Notes: a model not told the origin generated them from the letters alone. DNA of 64,000 bases from Photobacterium piscicola (GCF_900166965.1 NZ_FUZI01000006.1:116198-180197); one strand, 5' to 3'; shown: positions 19,443 to 36,097, numbered from the stretch's first letter. Made by a program: numbers and translations.

Positions 19443-22400
19443 ATGACAGCTCAAGAGCTTAACAGTCAGGGACTTTATGTGCCTGAATTAGAGCACGATG
19501 CCTGTGGTATCGGCTTTGTTGCCCACCTTAAAAACCGTAAATCTCACCAGATCGTCACTCAAGCTCTCGATATGCTCGCGCGTATGGAGCACCGTGGTGG
19601 TCAAGGCTGTGATCCTAGCAGTGGCGATGGTGCTGGCATCTTATTGCAAAAACCCCATGAATTTTTATTAGAAGAAACGGTTAAGCTGGGAATTAAATTA
19701 CCTGCTTTTGCACAATATGGTGTAGGCGTAGTGTTATTTCCCAAAGACGAACATAAACGTCAACAATGTCGTGATATTCTTGAGCGCAATGCTAAACGTC
19801 TCGATCTGGAAATTATTGGTTATCGAGTACTTCCGGTCGATAATTCAATGATCGGTGAGGATCCACTCAGCACGGAACCTCAATTTGAACATGTTTTTAT
19901 TACCGGTGGTGCTAATTTAGATCCCGCCGTATTAGAACGTAAGCTTTACGTATTACGTAATTACACTGTACGTGTATGTTTAGAAAGCGTATCCAATATT
20001 GGTGATGACTTCTACATCAACTCACTGTCATATAAAACCTTAGTCTATAAAGGCCAGTTAACGACAGCCCAAGTACCGCAATACTTCCTTGATTTACACA
20101 ATCCAGCAATGGTCACCGCCTTAGCGTTAGTGCATTCCCGTTTTTCAACTAACACTTTTCCTCGCTGGCGATTAGCGCAACCTTTCCGTTATATTGCCCA
20201 CAACGGTGAAATCAATACCGTGCGCGGCAATCTTAACTGGATGAAGGCCCGTGAAGCCATTCTTGAATCTGATTTATTCAGCCACCAAGAAATTAGTATG
20301 CTACTGCCAATTTGTCAGGAAGGTAGTTCAGATTCATCCAATTTTGATATGGCGCTTGAGTTATTAGTGCTTTCAGGGCGAAGTTTACCGCATGCTCTAA
20401 TGATGTTAATCCCTGAAGCATGGCAAGAAAACACCAGCATGGATCCTAAGCGGCGCGCTTTTTATCAGTATCACGCCAATATTATGGAGCCGTGGGATGG
20501 CCCTGCATCTGTCTGTTTTACTGACGGTGTACAAGTCGGTGCTACATTAGATCGCAACGGGTTACGACCATCACGCTATACCGTCACTAAAGATGATTTT
20601 CTGATCATGGCATCAGAATCAGGGGTAGTAAAAATTGCCCCCGAAAATGTGCAGTTCCGTGGCCGCTTACAACCTGGGCGTATCTTCGTTGCCGATCTTG
20701 AACAAGGTCGTATTATTTCAGATGAAGAAGTTAAAGATAGCATCGCGACCTCACAGCCATATGAGCAATGGATCAAAGATAATTTACTAACACTAAAAAC
20801 ACTACCTGATGCTGACAACATGTACCACCAGCCAACCCCTGAGCGGTTACTGCATCATCAACAAGCCTTTGGTGTTAGCTCTGAAGAAGTCAACGATATT
20901 ATTGTGCCACTCGCTAATGCTGGTTATGAACCATTAGGCGCGATGGGTGCTGATTGGCCATTAGCGGTGCTATCCCACCAATCACAACATTTATCTAATT
21001 ACTTTAAGCAGTTATTTGCGCAAGTAACCAATCCACCGATTGATCCTATTCGTGAACGAATGGTGATGTCACTTAATACCTATCTTGGTAAAGATCAGAA
21101 TTTACTGACGGAAACCTCTGAGCATTGTCATAAAGTTGAGCTCGAATCACCGGTATTATCTAATGCTGAGTTAGAAAAAATTCGCGCCATCGATAATGAA
21201 CACCTGCAATCTAAAACCTTGGATATCGTGTTCAGAGCCAGCGGCGAACAAGGCAAACTTGATCGTGCATTAAAACGTATCTGTCAATACTCTGAAGATG
21301 CGGTGGTTGATGGTTACTCAATTATTATTTTAACCGACCGCGCAGTTAACTCTAACCATGCAGCCATCCCCGCGATGTTAGCTGTGGGTGCGGTTCACCA
21401 TCACCTAATCCGCAAAGGCTTACGTGCTAAATGTGACATTGTAGTTGAAACGGGTGATGCCCGTGAAACCCACCATTTTGCGACCCTTATTGGTTATGGT
21501 GCTAATGCCATTAACCCTTATTTGGTCACGGAAACACTGGTCGATTTACAACATAAACGAAAACTTGACCCAGAACTGCCAACTGATACGTTATTTGATA
21601 ACTACCGTAAAGGGGTTAACGGGGGACTGCTAAAAATCTTCTCTAAAATGGGAATTTCAACGCTGCAGTCTTACCATGGCGCGCAAATTTTTGAAGCCCT
21701 GGGTATTAGCAAATCAGTGGTTGATAAATACTTCACCGGTACTGTTACCCGTATTCAAGGATTAACAATTGATGATATTGCCCAAGAAGTCTTAGTACGT
21801 CACCGTGTTGGTTATCCAACCCGTGAAATTCCAGTACAAATCCTTGATGTAGGCGGTGTCTATCAGTGGAAACAACGCGGTGAAAAACACCTGTTTAATC
21901 CTGAAACGATTTCATTATTGCAACAATCAACCCGCAACAAAGATTATGACCAATTTAAGTTGTATGCCAAAGCTGTTGATGAACAAGGTGACAATGCTGC
22001 GACATTGCGTAGCCAGCTAGATTTTGTCAACAATCCAGCCGCTTCAATTACACTGGATGAGGTTGAGTCACTTGATAATATTCTTAAACGCTTTGCAACG
22101 GGAGCCATGAGCTTTGGTTCGATATCTTATGAAGCGCACTCAACCTTAGCGGTCGCAATGAACCGCATTGGCGCGAAATCTAACTCAGGCGAAGGCGGTG
22201 AAGATCCGATTCGATTTGATAAAAAAGACAATGGTGATTGGGAGCGTTCAGCGATTAAGCAAGTAGCGTCTGGTCGTTTTGGAGTGACCTCATACTACCT
22301 CACCAATGCCGCTGAACTGCAAATTAAAATGGCACAGGGTGCAAAACCGGGTGAAGGCGGACAACTGCCGGGCGATAAAGTCGATGATTGGATTGGTGCA

Positions 22401-23990
22401 ACCCGTCACTCAACCCCTGGGGTCGGCCTTATTTCACCACCACCTCACCACGATATTTACTCAATCGAAGATTTAGCTCAGCTAATCTATGATTTGAAAA
22501 ATGCTAACCGTGACGGTCGTGTTAACGTCAAGTTGGTTTCAGAAGCTGGTGTTGGAACCATTGCTTCAGGCGTAGCCAAAGCCAAAGCTGATGTAGTGTT
22601 AATTGCAGGCTTTGACGGTGGTACCGGTGCATCCCCTATTTCATCGATTCGTCACACGGGTTTACCATGGGAACTTGGCTTAGCTGAAACCCATCAAACA
22701 CTGCTTAAAAATGGTTTACGTAACCGAATAGTGGTGCAGTCTGATGGGCAAATGAAAACGCCGCGTGACCTTGCCATTGCGACTTTACTCGGTGCTGAAG
22801 AATGGGGCGTAGCAACCGCAGCACTCGTGGTTGAAGGTTGTATCATGATGCGTAAGTGTCATAAAAACACCTGCCCAGTGGGGATTGCGACTCAAAATAA
22901 AACCTTACGTGAGCGTTTTGATGGCCGCGTCGAAGATGTAGTAACCTTCTTCCAATACATGGCTCAAGGCTTACGTGAAGTAATGGCTGAACTCGGTTTC
23001 CGCACCATTGATGAAATGGTTGGCCAAGCGCAGAAGCTTAAATTGCGTGATGATATCGGCCACTGGAAATACAAAAACCTCGATCTTAGTCCGGTACTGC
23101 ACATTCAACCGCCACGAGCTGAAGATGGTATTTATAACCAACGCCAGCAAGATCATGGTTTAGAAAACGTACTTGATAGAACCTTGATTCGATTAGCACA
23201 ACCGGCACTGACTACAGGTGAAGCGGTTACCGCACAACTGCCGATCATCAATACCGATCGTAGTGTTGGCACTATGCTGTCTAATGAAATATCAAAAGTC
23301 TATAAAGACCACGGTTTACCACTGCCGATGACGGTCAAATTTAACGGCTCTGCGGGGCAAAGTTTTGGAGCTTTCCTTGCTAAAGGGGTTCACTTTACCG
23401 TCGAAGGCGATGCCAATGATTATTGGGGTAAAGGCCTTTCTGGCGGTACACTCGTTCTCTACCCTGATCGTCAATCCGATATTATTGCTGAAGATAATAT
23501 TGTGGTTGGTAACGTGTGTTTCTACGGTGCAACCTCTGGCGAATCTTATATTCGTGGCCTTGCAGGTGAACGTTTCTGTGTTCGAAACTCAGGCGCGAAA
23601 GTGGTCGTCGAAGGCATTGGCGATCATGGCTGTGAATACATGACCGGTGGTGTTGCCGTTATTTTAGGTCAAACAGGCCGTAACTTTGCTGCGGGCATGA
23701 GTGGCGGTGTCGCTTATGTATGGGATCAATTTGGTGATTTTGAAACCAAACTCAACGCTGAACTGGTTGATATTGATCCAATCGAAGCTGACGATAAAGC
23801 TGTTTTACTTGAGATGTTAGCTAAACATATTGAATTCACCGGTAGTACGGTTGCAGAACTGTTCTTATCTAATCTTGAGGCTAACCTCAAGCAGATGATA
23901 AAAGTCATGCCAAGGGATTACAAAGCCGTATTACAACAGCGTCAAGCTGCCGCTCACAACAAGGAAACGTTGGAGGCCATCAATGGGTAA
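19443..23990 (+). CDS. gltB: Glutamate synthase (NADPH) large subunit, first copy
   Basis: A 1515-residue GOGAT alpha subunit, which makes glutamate from glutamine and 2-oxoglutarate. A short propeptide of 20 residues precedes the class II amidotransferase nucleophile Cys21 (DACGIGFVAHL). The FMN/2-oxoglutarate domain includes [10 protein letters not shown] and [12 protein letters not shown]; a 3Fe-4S motif CHKNTCPVGIATQ lies near residue 1140; a GXGXG beta-helix domain closes the protein. It overlaps gltD by eight bases. The sequence differs clearly from the second copy at 25848 and is not the closest match to E. coli GltB. Confidence 0.96.
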   Translation: MTAQELNSQGLYVPELEHDACGIGFVAHLKNRKSHQIVTQALDMLARMEHRGGQGCDPSSGDGAGILLQKPHEFLLEETVKLGIKLPAFAQYGVGVVLFPKDEHKRQQCRDILERNAKRLDLEIIGYRVLPVDNSMIGEDPLSTEPQFEHVFITGGANLDPAVLERKLYVLRNYTVRVCLESVSNIGDDFYINSLSYKTLVYKGQLTTAQVPQYFLDLHNPAMVTALALVHSRFSTNTFPRWRLAQPFRYIAHNGEINTVRGNLNWMKAREAILESDLFSHQEISMLLPICQEGSSDSSNFDMALELLVLSGRSLPHALMMLIPEAWQENTSMDPKRRAFYQYHANIMEPWDGPASVCFTDGVQVGATLDRNGLRPSRYTVTKDDFLIMASESGVVKIAPENVQFRGRLQPGRIFVADLEQGRIISDEEVKDSIATSQPYEQWIKDNLLTLKTLPDADNMYHQPTPERLLHHQQAFGVSSEEVNDIIVPLANAGYEPLGAMGADWPLAVLSHQSQHLSNYFKQLFAQVTNPPIDPIRERMVMSLNTYLGKDQNLLTETSEHCHKVELESPVLSNAELEKIRAIDNEHLQSKTLDIVFRASGEQGKLDRALKRICQYSEDAVVDGYSIIILTDRAVNSNHAAIPAMLAVGAVHHHLIRKGLRAKCDIVVETGDARETHHFATLIGYGANAINPYLVTETLVDLQHKRKLDPELPTDTLFDNYRKGVNGGLLKIFSKMGISTLQSYHGAQIFEALGISKSVVDKYFTGTVTRIQGLTIDDIAQEVLVRHRVGYPTREIPVQILDVGGVYQWKQRGEKHLFNPETISLLQQSTRNKDYDQFKLYAKAVDEQGDNAATLRSQLDFVNNPAASITLDEVESLDNILKRFATGAMSFGSISYEAHSTLAVAMNRIGAKSNSGEGGEDPIRFDKKDNGDWERSAIKQVASGRFGVTSYYLTNAAELQIKMAQGAKPGEGGQLPGDKVDDWIGATRHSTPGVGLISPPPHHDIYSIEDLAQLIYDLKNANRDGRVNVKLVSEAGVGTIASGVAKAKADVVLIAGFDGGTGASPISSIRHTGLPWELGLAETHQTLLKNGLRNRIVVQSDGQMKTPRDLAIATLLGAEEWGVATAALVVEGCIMMRKCHKNTCPVGIATQNKTLRERFDGRVEDVVTFFQYMAQGLREVMAELGFRTIDEMVGQAQKLKLRDDIGHWKYKNLDLSPVLHIQPPRAEDGIYNQRQQDHGLENVLDRTLIRLAQPALTTGEAVTAQLPIINTDRSVGTMLSNEISKVYKDHGLPLPMTVKFNGSAGQSFGAFLAKGVHFTVEGDANDYWGKGLSGGTLVLYPDRQSDIIAEDNIVVGNVCFYGATSGESYIRGLAGERFCVRNSGAKVVVEGIGDHGCEYMTGGVAVILGQTGRNFAAGMSGGVAYVWDQFGDFETKLNAELVDIDPIEADDKAVLLEMLAKHIEFTGSTVAELFLSNLEANLKQMIKVMPRDYKAVLQQRQAAAHNKETLEAING

Positions 23991-25449
23991 GCCTACGGGA
24001 TTTTTAGAATTTGGCCGTGAACTGCCAAGTAAGTTAGATCCAAGTGTTCGTATTCAGAATAATAAAGAATTTGTCCTTAACGATGAATTTGGTGACAAAA
24101 TTCAAGAACAATCATCACGTTGTATGGATTGTGGCGTACCTTTTTGCCATAACGCATGCCCGATTGGTAATATTATTCCTGAATTTAATGATGCGGTTTA
24201 TCGCGATAGCTGGGAAGAAGCATGGAACATTTTAAGTTCAACCAACAACTTCCCTGAATTTACGGGACGTGTCTGCCCAGCCCCTTGTGAAAGTGGTTGT
24301 GTGCTTGGCATAAATCAAGATCCAATCACCATCTGTAATATTGAAAAAACCATTGTTGAAACCGCTTATCGTAACGGTTATGCCAAACCTAAAACGCCAC
24401 GTTCACGTACAGGAAAAACCATTGCTATTATCGGTTCGGGTCCTGCGGGGTTATCCGCCGCAGAACAACTTAACAGTGCAGGTCATACTGTGACCGTGTT
24501 TGAGCGCGATGAAAAAGTGGGAGGCTTACTGCGATTTGGGATTCCTGACTTTAAACTTGGGATGGATATTATTGATCGTAAAATTGACCTGATGGCGCAA
24601 GCTGGTGTGAAATTTGAAGTCAATGCTCATATTGGGGTCGATATTAACGCCCAACAGTTACGCCAAGAATTTGATGTTATTTTGCTAACTGGTGGTTCAA
24701 CTGTCCCGCGTAATTTACCTATTCCGGGGCGTGAGCTTAATGGCGTCCATTTTGCGATGGACTTTTTAGCCCAAAATAACCGCCGTGCAAACGATATGGA
24801 TCTCAAGACAGCTGAAGTACATGCACAAAACAAGCATGTCGTTGTCATTGGTGGTGGCGATACTGGTTCAGATTGTGTCGGTACTTCCAACCGCCATGGC
24901 GCGGCAAGTATCACTCAAGTCGAAATCATGCCATTACCACCAGAGCAACGCCCAGCCAATCAACCGTGGCCGTCATACCCAATGATCATGAAAACCTCGA
25001 CCTCACATGAAGAAGGCTGTGATCGCTATTGGAATATTCTGACCAAAGAATTTATTGATGATGGTAACGGTAATGTCAAAGGGCTACGGATCGCTGATAT
25101 TGCATGGCAAGACGCCAAACCTGGTGAAAGACCGAACTTTGAAGAGATAGCCGGAACCGAACGCATCATAGCCTGTGATATGGCATTTTTAGCGATGGGG
25201 TTTTTACACCCAGAGCCAACAGGCGTATTAGCACAGTTGGATATTAAACTTGATGATCACGGTAATGTTGCCACTCAGAATTTCGCTACCAGTCAAACTG
25301 GCGTATTTGCCGCAGGTGATATGCGAACCGGACAATCATTAGTAGTGCGATGCATCAATGAAGGTCGAGAATCAGCTCGTGTGATTGATAGCTACTTAAT
25401 GGGTAACTCCCATCTTGAAGCGAAAGCGAATTCATTGATGCTTTCGTAA
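23983..25449 (+). CDS. gltD: Glutamate synthase small subunit, first copy
   Basis: A 488-residue FAD/NADPH beta subunit that passes electrons from NADPH through two 4Fe-4S clusters to GltB. N-terminal Cys motifs CMDCGVPFCHNACPIGN and CPAPCESGC ligate the clusters; GSGPAGLSAA (FAD) and GGGDTGSDC (NADPH) are the dinucleotide folds. It is longer than the second copy (469) and of the GltD type common outside enterobacteria. ATG lies within the end of gltB, so translation is coupled. Confidence 0.96.
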   Translation: MGKPTGFLEFGRELPSKLDPSVRIQNNKEFVLNDEFGDKIQEQSSRCMDCGVPFCHNACPIGNIIPEFNDAVYRDSWEEAWNILSSTNNFPEFTGRVCPAPCESGCVLGINQDPITICNIEKTIVETAYRNGYAKPKTPRSRTGKTIAIIGSGPAGLSAAEQLNSAGHTVTVFERDEKVGGLLRFGIPDFKLGMDIIDRKIDLMAQAGVKFEVNAHIGVDINAQQLRQEFDVILLTGGSTVPRNLPIPGRELNGVHFAMDFLAQNNRRANDMDLKTAEVHAQNKHVVVIGGGDTGSDCVGTSNRHGAASITQVEIMPLPPEQRPANQPWPSYPMIMKTSTSHEEGCDRYWNILTKEFIDDGNGNVKGLRIADIAWQDAKPGERPNFEEIAGTERIIACDMAFLAMGFLHPEPTGVLAQLDIKLDDHGNVATQNFATSQTGVFAAGDMRTGQSLVVRCINEGRESARVIDSYLMGNSHLEAKANSLMLS

Positions 25450-25481
25450 ACTTATTATTGTTTGATTCAACTAAAAAATTT

Positions 25482-25510
25482 AAAGCCAGCGCATTAACGC
25501 TGGCTTTTTA
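25482..25510 (+). terminator. Terminator of first gltBD operon
   Basis: AAAGCCAGCG and CGCTGGCTTT form a 10-bp stem around CATTAA, ending in a run of T, 33 bases after gltD. Confidence 0.9.
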
Positions 25511-25847
25511 TTGGTTACAGCTCAGAAGATTATCTCCTTATACAATTTTATAACATATCATCACACCACCCACCAAGATTAATGCTTTTTTAATCTAAAA
25601 ATACAATTATTAACCCTTAATTATTACTCAAAAAAACTTACAGCTGTAATGAATATAACTTTATTTCAGATAGTTAAGATTAATAAAAACCAGTTAATAG
25701 TTATAAATGTCATTTGTTAGCAATATTTGACCTTTTTGTAAATTATCGTTAGTTTGAAATATCGTAGGAGGCAAAATGAGTAATCAAGATTGATTTTCAT
25801 TTTGCAGTAAAACTGTTTACAGCAAACAGGAGCAAGGGAGAATTGCA
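25511..25847. other. Promoter and leader of second gltBD operon
   Basis: About 340 bases, AT-rich in the first two thirds with no gene. The last 80 bases form a leader with two hairpins (25771-25805, and CTGTTT/AAACAG at about 25813-25828) before the GGGAG ribosome site of gltB. Confidence 0.6.
25771..25805 (+). promoter_or_regulatory. Hairpin enclosing a 5-codon mini-ORF upstream of second gltB
   Basis: GCAAAATGA (25771-25779) pairs with TCATTTTGC (25797-25805), and inside it AATCA (25782-25786) pairs with TGATT (25791-25795) around AGAT. A consensus AGGAGG at 25766-25771 abuts the stem. The ATG at 25776 opens a frame MSNQD-stop (25776-25793) lying wholly within the hairpin. The arrangement suggests leader translation controls folding; the effect on gltB is inferred. 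Confidence 0.55.
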
Positions 25848-31735
<5,888 letters not shown>

Positions 31736-31763
31736 CCAACCGCCCCATAAATACGCGTAATTA

Positions 31764-31799
31764 ACCCCACAGTTGTATTTACAACGGTGGGGTCTTTTT
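31764..31799 (+). terminator. Terminator of second gltBD operon
   Basis: ACCCCAC (31764-31770) pairs with GTGGGGT (31787-31793); inner AGTTGT/ACAAC extends the stem; TTTTT follows. Confidence 0.88.
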
Positions 31800-31908
31800 G
31801 TGATTAGCCGAGTTTTGGCGAGAGTTTTGGAATAATGATTATGGCTCATGCTACAATCTTAGCCATATCAGCACGGCAAGTGCACCCCATCAAAAAGAGA
31901 TACCATTC

Positions 31909-32607
31909 ATGAAAATCGGCATTATTGGCGCGATGGAACAAGAAGTTGCCATCCTTAAAGATCAACTTACTGACTGTGAAATCCATAATACAGCAGGTTG
32001 TACTATCTACACTGGCAAACTTAACGGTGCAGATGTGGCATTACTGCAATCAGGTATTGGTAAAGTATCTGCAGCAATAGGTACGGCTGTTTTACTTGAC
32101 ACCTTTAAGCCTGATGTAGTGATTAATACTGGTTCTGCTGGCGGTTTCGAATCAAGCTTGAACGTGGGTGACGTAGTTATTTCAACAGAAGTACGTTACC
32201 ACGATGCTGATGTAACTGCATTTGGTTACGAAATTGGTCAAATGGCACAACAACCTGCCGCTTTCCTGTCTGATGAAAAATTAATGTCTGTTGCAGAACA
32301 AGCACTAGCAGCATTGCCACAACCACCACACGCGGTTCGTGGTTTAATTTGTACTGGCGATGCTTTTGTATGTTCAGCTGACAAGCAAAACTTTATTCGT
32401 ACTCATTTCCCAACTGTAGTTGCAGTTGAAATGGAAGCCGCTGCCATTGCGCAAGCTTGTCACCAATTTAAGGTGCCATTTGTGGTTGTACGCGCAATTT
32501 CTGATGTTGCCGACAAAGAATCACCAATGAGCTTTGATGAGTTCCTGCCACTTGCAGCACAGAGTTCTTCCGTAATGGTCGCTAAAATGGTTGAATTGTT
32601 AAACTAA
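31909..32607 (+). CDS. mtnN: 5'-methylthioadenosine/S-adenosylhomocysteine nucleosidase
   Basis: A 232-residue nucleosidase (Pfs) that removes adenine from methylthioadenosine and S-adenosylhomocysteine, and so feeds methionine salvage and production of the AI-2 precursor. Catalytic Glu12 (MEQE), the [10 protein letters not shown] substrate block and the catalytic Asp in AISDVADKE are present. Length matches E. coli (232). First gene of an mtnN-cobD-btuF group, 26 bases before the next gene. Confidence 0.97.
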   Translation: MKIGIIGAMEQEVAILKDQLTDCEIHNTAGCTIYTGKLNGADVALLQSGIGKVSAAIGTAVLLDTFKPDVVINTGSAGGFESSLNVGDVVISTEVRYHDADVTAFGYEIGQMAQQPAAFLSDEKLMSVAEQALAALPQPPHAVRGLICTGDAFVCSADKQNFIRTHFPTVVAVEMEAAAIAQACHQFKVPFVVVRAISDVADKESPMSFDEFLPLAAQSSSVMVAKMVELLN

Positions 32608-32633
32608 TAACATCAATGAGATGATAACTACTG

Positions 32634-33596
32634 ATGACAACTTCGGCATTTATCGCCTCATTGACAACCAATAGCTCCCTGCTCGCTTTGTGGGGAGCAT
32701 TAGTATTACATTGGTTATTACCCATCCCCTATCCTATGCACCCATTGCGTATCTGGCACCGTTTAGCCCTATTAATAGCAGCACGGGTCAACCATCCTCA
32801 TGATAATTACGCTCAGCGATTATTAGCGGGTTATTTAGCTTGGGCATTAATGTGGCTTACTGTAGTGGTGTTATTATTCGCGACCAGCCAATTAGTGTGG
32901 TATCCCACTTTATTTCAATTAACATTATTATGGCTTGCCCTTGATTGGCAGCATACCAGCCAACTTAGCCATCAATTTAATTATGCTTATGGTCACAACG
33001 ATAAAGCTCAATGTCGTCAATTGCTCGCCCCTTATCTTAATCGAAATACCACTGTATTATCCCTGCTTGGTTTAGGCAAAGCTGGCGCTGAAACCATCAT
33101 TTTAAGCTATGGCAGGCATGTGGTTGGAGTTTTGTTTTGGTATGCGATCGGTGGTGGCATTGCTGCTATTTTATATCGATTAGCCATAGGCCTTGCACGA
33201 GCATGGTCACCGACACGTACTCAGTATGCGGTATTTGGATATCCAGCAATACGTATTGCAGCAATACTTGATATTCTACCGCTGCGCTTATTTGCTTTAT
33301 TATTAAGTACGGGGCGTAATGGCCGTGTGGCAATAAAAGGATTACGGCAGCAAGGTGAAAACTGGCTCTTACCCGGTCCCGGTTGGTTATTAGTGGTTAT
33401 CGGTTATAAGCTCGTCTTATCTCTCGGCGGTCCAGCAATTTACAATAATGTCAAAATGGAACGACCTCGCCTTGGTGGTAGAATTACACCCGCCGCGCTA
33501 CACATTGCACAAATACAACAACTCATCACTCAGCGACTTTATGTATGGGTCGTACTTGAAAGCTTATTATTATACTTTTTTGGTGGAATTTTATAG
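32634..33596 (+). CDS. CobD/CbiB-family cobalamin biosynthesis membrane protein
   Basis: A 320-residue polytopic membrane protein resembling CbiB/CobD, which attaches aminopropanol to adenosylcobyric acid. Family-like features are [19 protein letters not shown] near the N-terminus, [23 protein letters not shown] in the middle and a [18 protein letters not shown] block near residue 265. It lies between mtnN and btuF and overlaps the btuF GTG by one base. No other cob/cbi genes are in the window, so a role in salvage or assembly of imported corrinoids is plausible. Confidence 0.85.
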   Translation: MTTSAFIASLTTNSSLLALWGALVLHWLLPIPYPMHPLRIWHRLALLIAARVNHPHDNYAQRLLAGYLAWALMWLTVVVLLFATSQLVWYPTLFQLTLLWLALDWQHTSQLSHQFNYAYGHNDKAQCRQLLAPYLNRNTTVLSLLGLGKAGAETIILSYGRHVVGVLFWYAIGGGIAAILYRLAIGLARAWSPTRTQYAVFGYPAIRIAAILDILPLRLFALLLSTGRNGRVAIKGLRQQGENWLLPGPGWLLVVIGYKLVLSLGGPAIYNNVKMERPRLGGRITPAALHIAQIQQLITQRLYVWVVLESLLLYFFGGIL

Positions 33597-34432
33597 TGCG
33601 CATCTTCTGTCTATTTATGTTGATTATCAGCACCATTACGCCAAGTATTGCAGCCACGTTAGCGCAACAAACCCAACGGATTATTAGCTTATCACCGCAT
33701 ACCACTGAAATGGCTTATGCGGCTGGATTAGGAAACAAGCTTATAGCAGTCAGTGCTTACAGTGACTACCCTCCCGCAGCAGAAAAATTAGAGCGTGTAG
33801 CAAATTATCGCGGTCTTAAAATGGAGCGTATTTTAGCGCTAAAACCTGATTTAATTTTAGCTTGGCAAGGAGGAAATCCAAGCCGAGAATTAGCACGTTT
33901 AGAACAACTTGGGATTAAAATACTCTATTCAAACCCAAAAACATTGGCCGATATTCCCAAGACATTAGAACGACTGGGGCAATATGCCGATTCACCACAG
34001 ATTGCACAGCAAGCTGCCGCTGAATTTAGACATCAATTACAACAACTGCAACTAACCAATCACAATAAACCTAAAGTACGCTATTTTTATCAATTAGGTT
34101 CAACGCCATTAATGACCGTTGCCGATAGTGGCTGGCCAAGTCAAATTTTTCAATTTTGTGGTGGCGACAATATTTTTGCAAATAGCAGTGTGGCCTACCC
34201 GCAAGTTAACCAAGAGCAAGTGATTTTTCGTCAGCCTCAAGTGATATTTAGTGCTCAACCAATCGCTGACACTCAACAATTATGGGCACAATGGCAACAT
34301 CAATTGGTTGCAGTTAAGCAACAACACATTTATCAACTAAACACTAACTGGCTAAATAGACCCACACCACGAACGTTACTTGCCATAAAACAAGTCTGTA
34401 CCTTATTCGATCAAGTACGAGGCGATCACTAA
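33596..34432 (+). CDS. btuF: Vitamin B12 periplasmic binding protein BtuF
   Basis: A 278-residue class III periplasmic binding protein for the BtuCD cobalamin importer. Signal peptide [20 protein letters not shown] is followed by [32 protein letters not shown], typical of BtuF, and the FCGGDNIFA block. The GTG start overlaps the cobD stop (TAGTG), so translation is coupled; family length supports this start. btuC and btuD are not in the window. Confidence 0.92.
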   Translation: MRIFCLFMLIISTITPSIAATLAQQTQRIISLSPHTTEMAYAAGLGNKLIAVSAYSDYPPAAEKLERVANYRGLKMERILALKPDLILAWQGGNPSRELARLEQLGIKILYSNPKTLADIPKTLERLGQYADSPQIAQQAAAEFRHQLQQLQLTNHNKPKVRYFYQLGSTPLMTVADSGWPSQIFQFCGGDNIFANSSVAYPQVNQEQVIFRQPQVIFSAQPIADTQQLWAQWQHQLVAVKQQHIYQLNTNWLNRPTPRTLLAIKQVCTLFDQVRGDH

Positions 34433-34453
34433 TCACACTATTGCGATAAATCC

Positions 34454-34513
34454 TGTGAATAATCTCACAAAGCATTTCATTATGGTTGTTACTGACGAAT
34501 TTATTCGTACAAT
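34454..34513 (+). promoter_or_regulatory. CRP-type promoter of yadS
   Basis: TGTGAATAATCTCACA (34454-34469) is a perfect TGTGA-N6-TCACA CRP core. Downstream are a -35 TTGTTA (34486-34491) and a -10 TACAAT (34508-34513) with 16-base spacing. The site centre is about 58-61 bases before the expected start, a class I activation position. Confidence 0.75.
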
Positions 34514-34556
34514 CTCTGCCGCTTAACTCAACTTCATTATTCTTGTAGGTACAGAG

Positions 34557-35168
34557 ATGCTCATTTATTTTCTCGATATGTTTGGCACTGCCATTTTTGC
34601 TGCATCAGGTGTACTTATGGCAGGACGACTACGTATGGATCCTTTTGGCGTCGTGGTACTTGCAAGTGTAACAGCCATTGGTGGTGGCACTATTCGAGAT
34701 ATGGCATTAGGGGCAACCCCTGTTTTTTGGATTCATGACACCAACTATTTATGGGTAATTTTTATCACCTGTATCATCACCATGATCGCATCTCAACGCC
34801 CACGTCGAATGCCATGGTATTTTCTACCTGTTGCCGATGCTATCGGCCTTGCGGTATTCGTTGCTATTGGTGTTGAAAAATCATTACGTTATGGTGCATC
34901 ACCACTAGTCGCGGTTATTATGGGTGTGATCACTGGATGTGGCGGTGGCGTTATTCGAGATGTTTTAGGTCGTGAAGTGCCGATGATTTTCAGAACGGAA
35001 GTTTATGCTACTGCTTGTATTATTGGCGGTACCATTCATACCCTTAGTTTATCTCTCGGTGTCCTACCGTCGATGGCTGCCATTATGGGCATTATTACCA
35101 CCCTTTCGATTCGCTTAGCCGCTATTCGTTGGAATCTTTCTTTACCCACTTTTGCTCTGCGTAATTAA
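34557..35168 (+). CDS. yadS: TRIC-family membrane protein YadS (UPF0126)
   Basis: A 203-residue inner-membrane protein with seven predicted helices arranged as two repeats. Each repeat carries the family motif: [13 protein letters not shown] near residue 40 and [17 protein letters not shown] near 125. Relatives are trimeric intracellular cation-type channels, and bacterial members including YadS have been linked to glycine transport. GTAGGT lies just before the ATG. It follows btuF as in E. coli, but with its own CRP-type promoter. Confidence 0.9.
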   Translation: MLIYFLDMFGTAIFAASGVLMAGRLRMDPFGVVVLASVTAIGGGTIRDMALGATPVFWIHDTNYLWVIFITCIITMIASQRPRRMPWYFLPVADAIGLAVFVAIGVEKSLRYGASPLVAVIMGVITGCGGGVIRDVLGREVPMIFRTEVYATACIIGGTIHTLSLSLGVLPSMAAIMGIITTLSIRLAAIRWNLSLPTFALRN

Positions 35169-35194
35169 CCTAACGTAATGACACCACTGATAAT

Positions 35195-35229
35195 AAAAAA
35201 CCGCCACTATGTAACATGGCGGTTTTTTT
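35195..35229. terminator. Terminator yadS / dedA-family gene
   Basis: CCGCCA and TGGCGG around a 10-base loop, with AAAAAA to the left and TTTTTTT to the right, so it can serve both strands. Confidence 0.85.
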
Positions 35230-35296
35230 ATATCTTTTGTTTATCATTTATTAAACATAGCGTTATTGCTTAATAGTCATGACATTGAGATAACAA

Positions 35297-35917
35297 CTAT
35301 TCTTCAATAACAACTCGACTACGTTGAAAACGACGGTAAACCAGCCAGACAATAGCAATAACGATAACCGCAGCAACAATCCAACATTGAGTTTGATATT
35401 TATGATAAAACGCCAAAATAGGTGCGACTTCGTCACGTAAATAAGCAGGCGCAACACCAAACACAAGTAACCACACGGTCACAGCAAGAAAGTTACCCGT
35501 AAAGAACAATTTAGCGGGCATTGCTGCAATACCACAGCCAATACACATAAATTGCTTAATACCTTCCACAAAACGGCTAATGATCAGCCCTAACATACCA
35601 TAGCGATCGATAAAACCATGTAATTTGGTTAATGTTTTAGGCTTAATCCATTGTTTTCGAGTGACAACGTGTCCAAATTGACGCCCAATAAAATAACCAA
35701 TGCTATTACCAATAAAGCTGGCGCTCCAGCCAACCATCAATACCGCGGGTAATGACATTTTTCCTGATGCCGCTAATAAACTTGCCACAACCAATAATGA
35801 CTGTCCTGGTGCGGGAATCCCCATCCCTTCAACCGCAATTGCCAGCGCTAAAATATAATAGCCATATTGCTGCAGCAATGGCGTGAGTTCAGTAATAATA
35901 TGTTGAATCGATTCCAT
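35297..35917 (-). CDS. DedA-family membrane protein
   Basis: A 206-residue DedA/VTT-domain protein. Conserved features are EGMGIPAPGQSLLVVASLLAA near residues 30-50, GNSIGYFIGRQFG near 70-82, and SRFVEGIKQFMCIGCGIAAMP, the segment with membrane re-entrant and essential charged residues. Such proteins support membrane homeostasis, and several act as undecaprenyl-phosphate or phospholipid flippases. Which of these this member does is not visible. The ATG at 35917 has a weak ribosome site. It converges with yadS. Confidence 0.88.
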   Translation of the reverse strand: MESIQHIITELTPLLQQYGYYILALAIAVEGMGIPAPGQSLLVVASLLAASGKMSLPAVLMVGWSASFIGNSIGYFIGRQFGHVVTRKQWIKPKTLTKLHGFIDRYGMLGLIISRFVEGIKQFMCIGCGIAAMPAKLFFTGNFLAVTVWLLVFGVAPAYLRDEVAPILAFYHKYQTQCWIVAAVIVIAIVWLVYRRFQRSRVVIEE

Positions 35918-36097
35918 GGCCAGTCTATGTCAGAAAAAAGAATTTGAATTTGTGATGATAGACCGAATTTAACAGAGACTCTAACGATCAAAGCTAAAAA
36001 TTAAGCTTACAAAAATGAACTAATTTAGAAAAATTAACTCTCAGTAGATAAGAATATGTTTTGCAGCAAGATAAAGGTTCATTGTAGCTTGTTGTAA

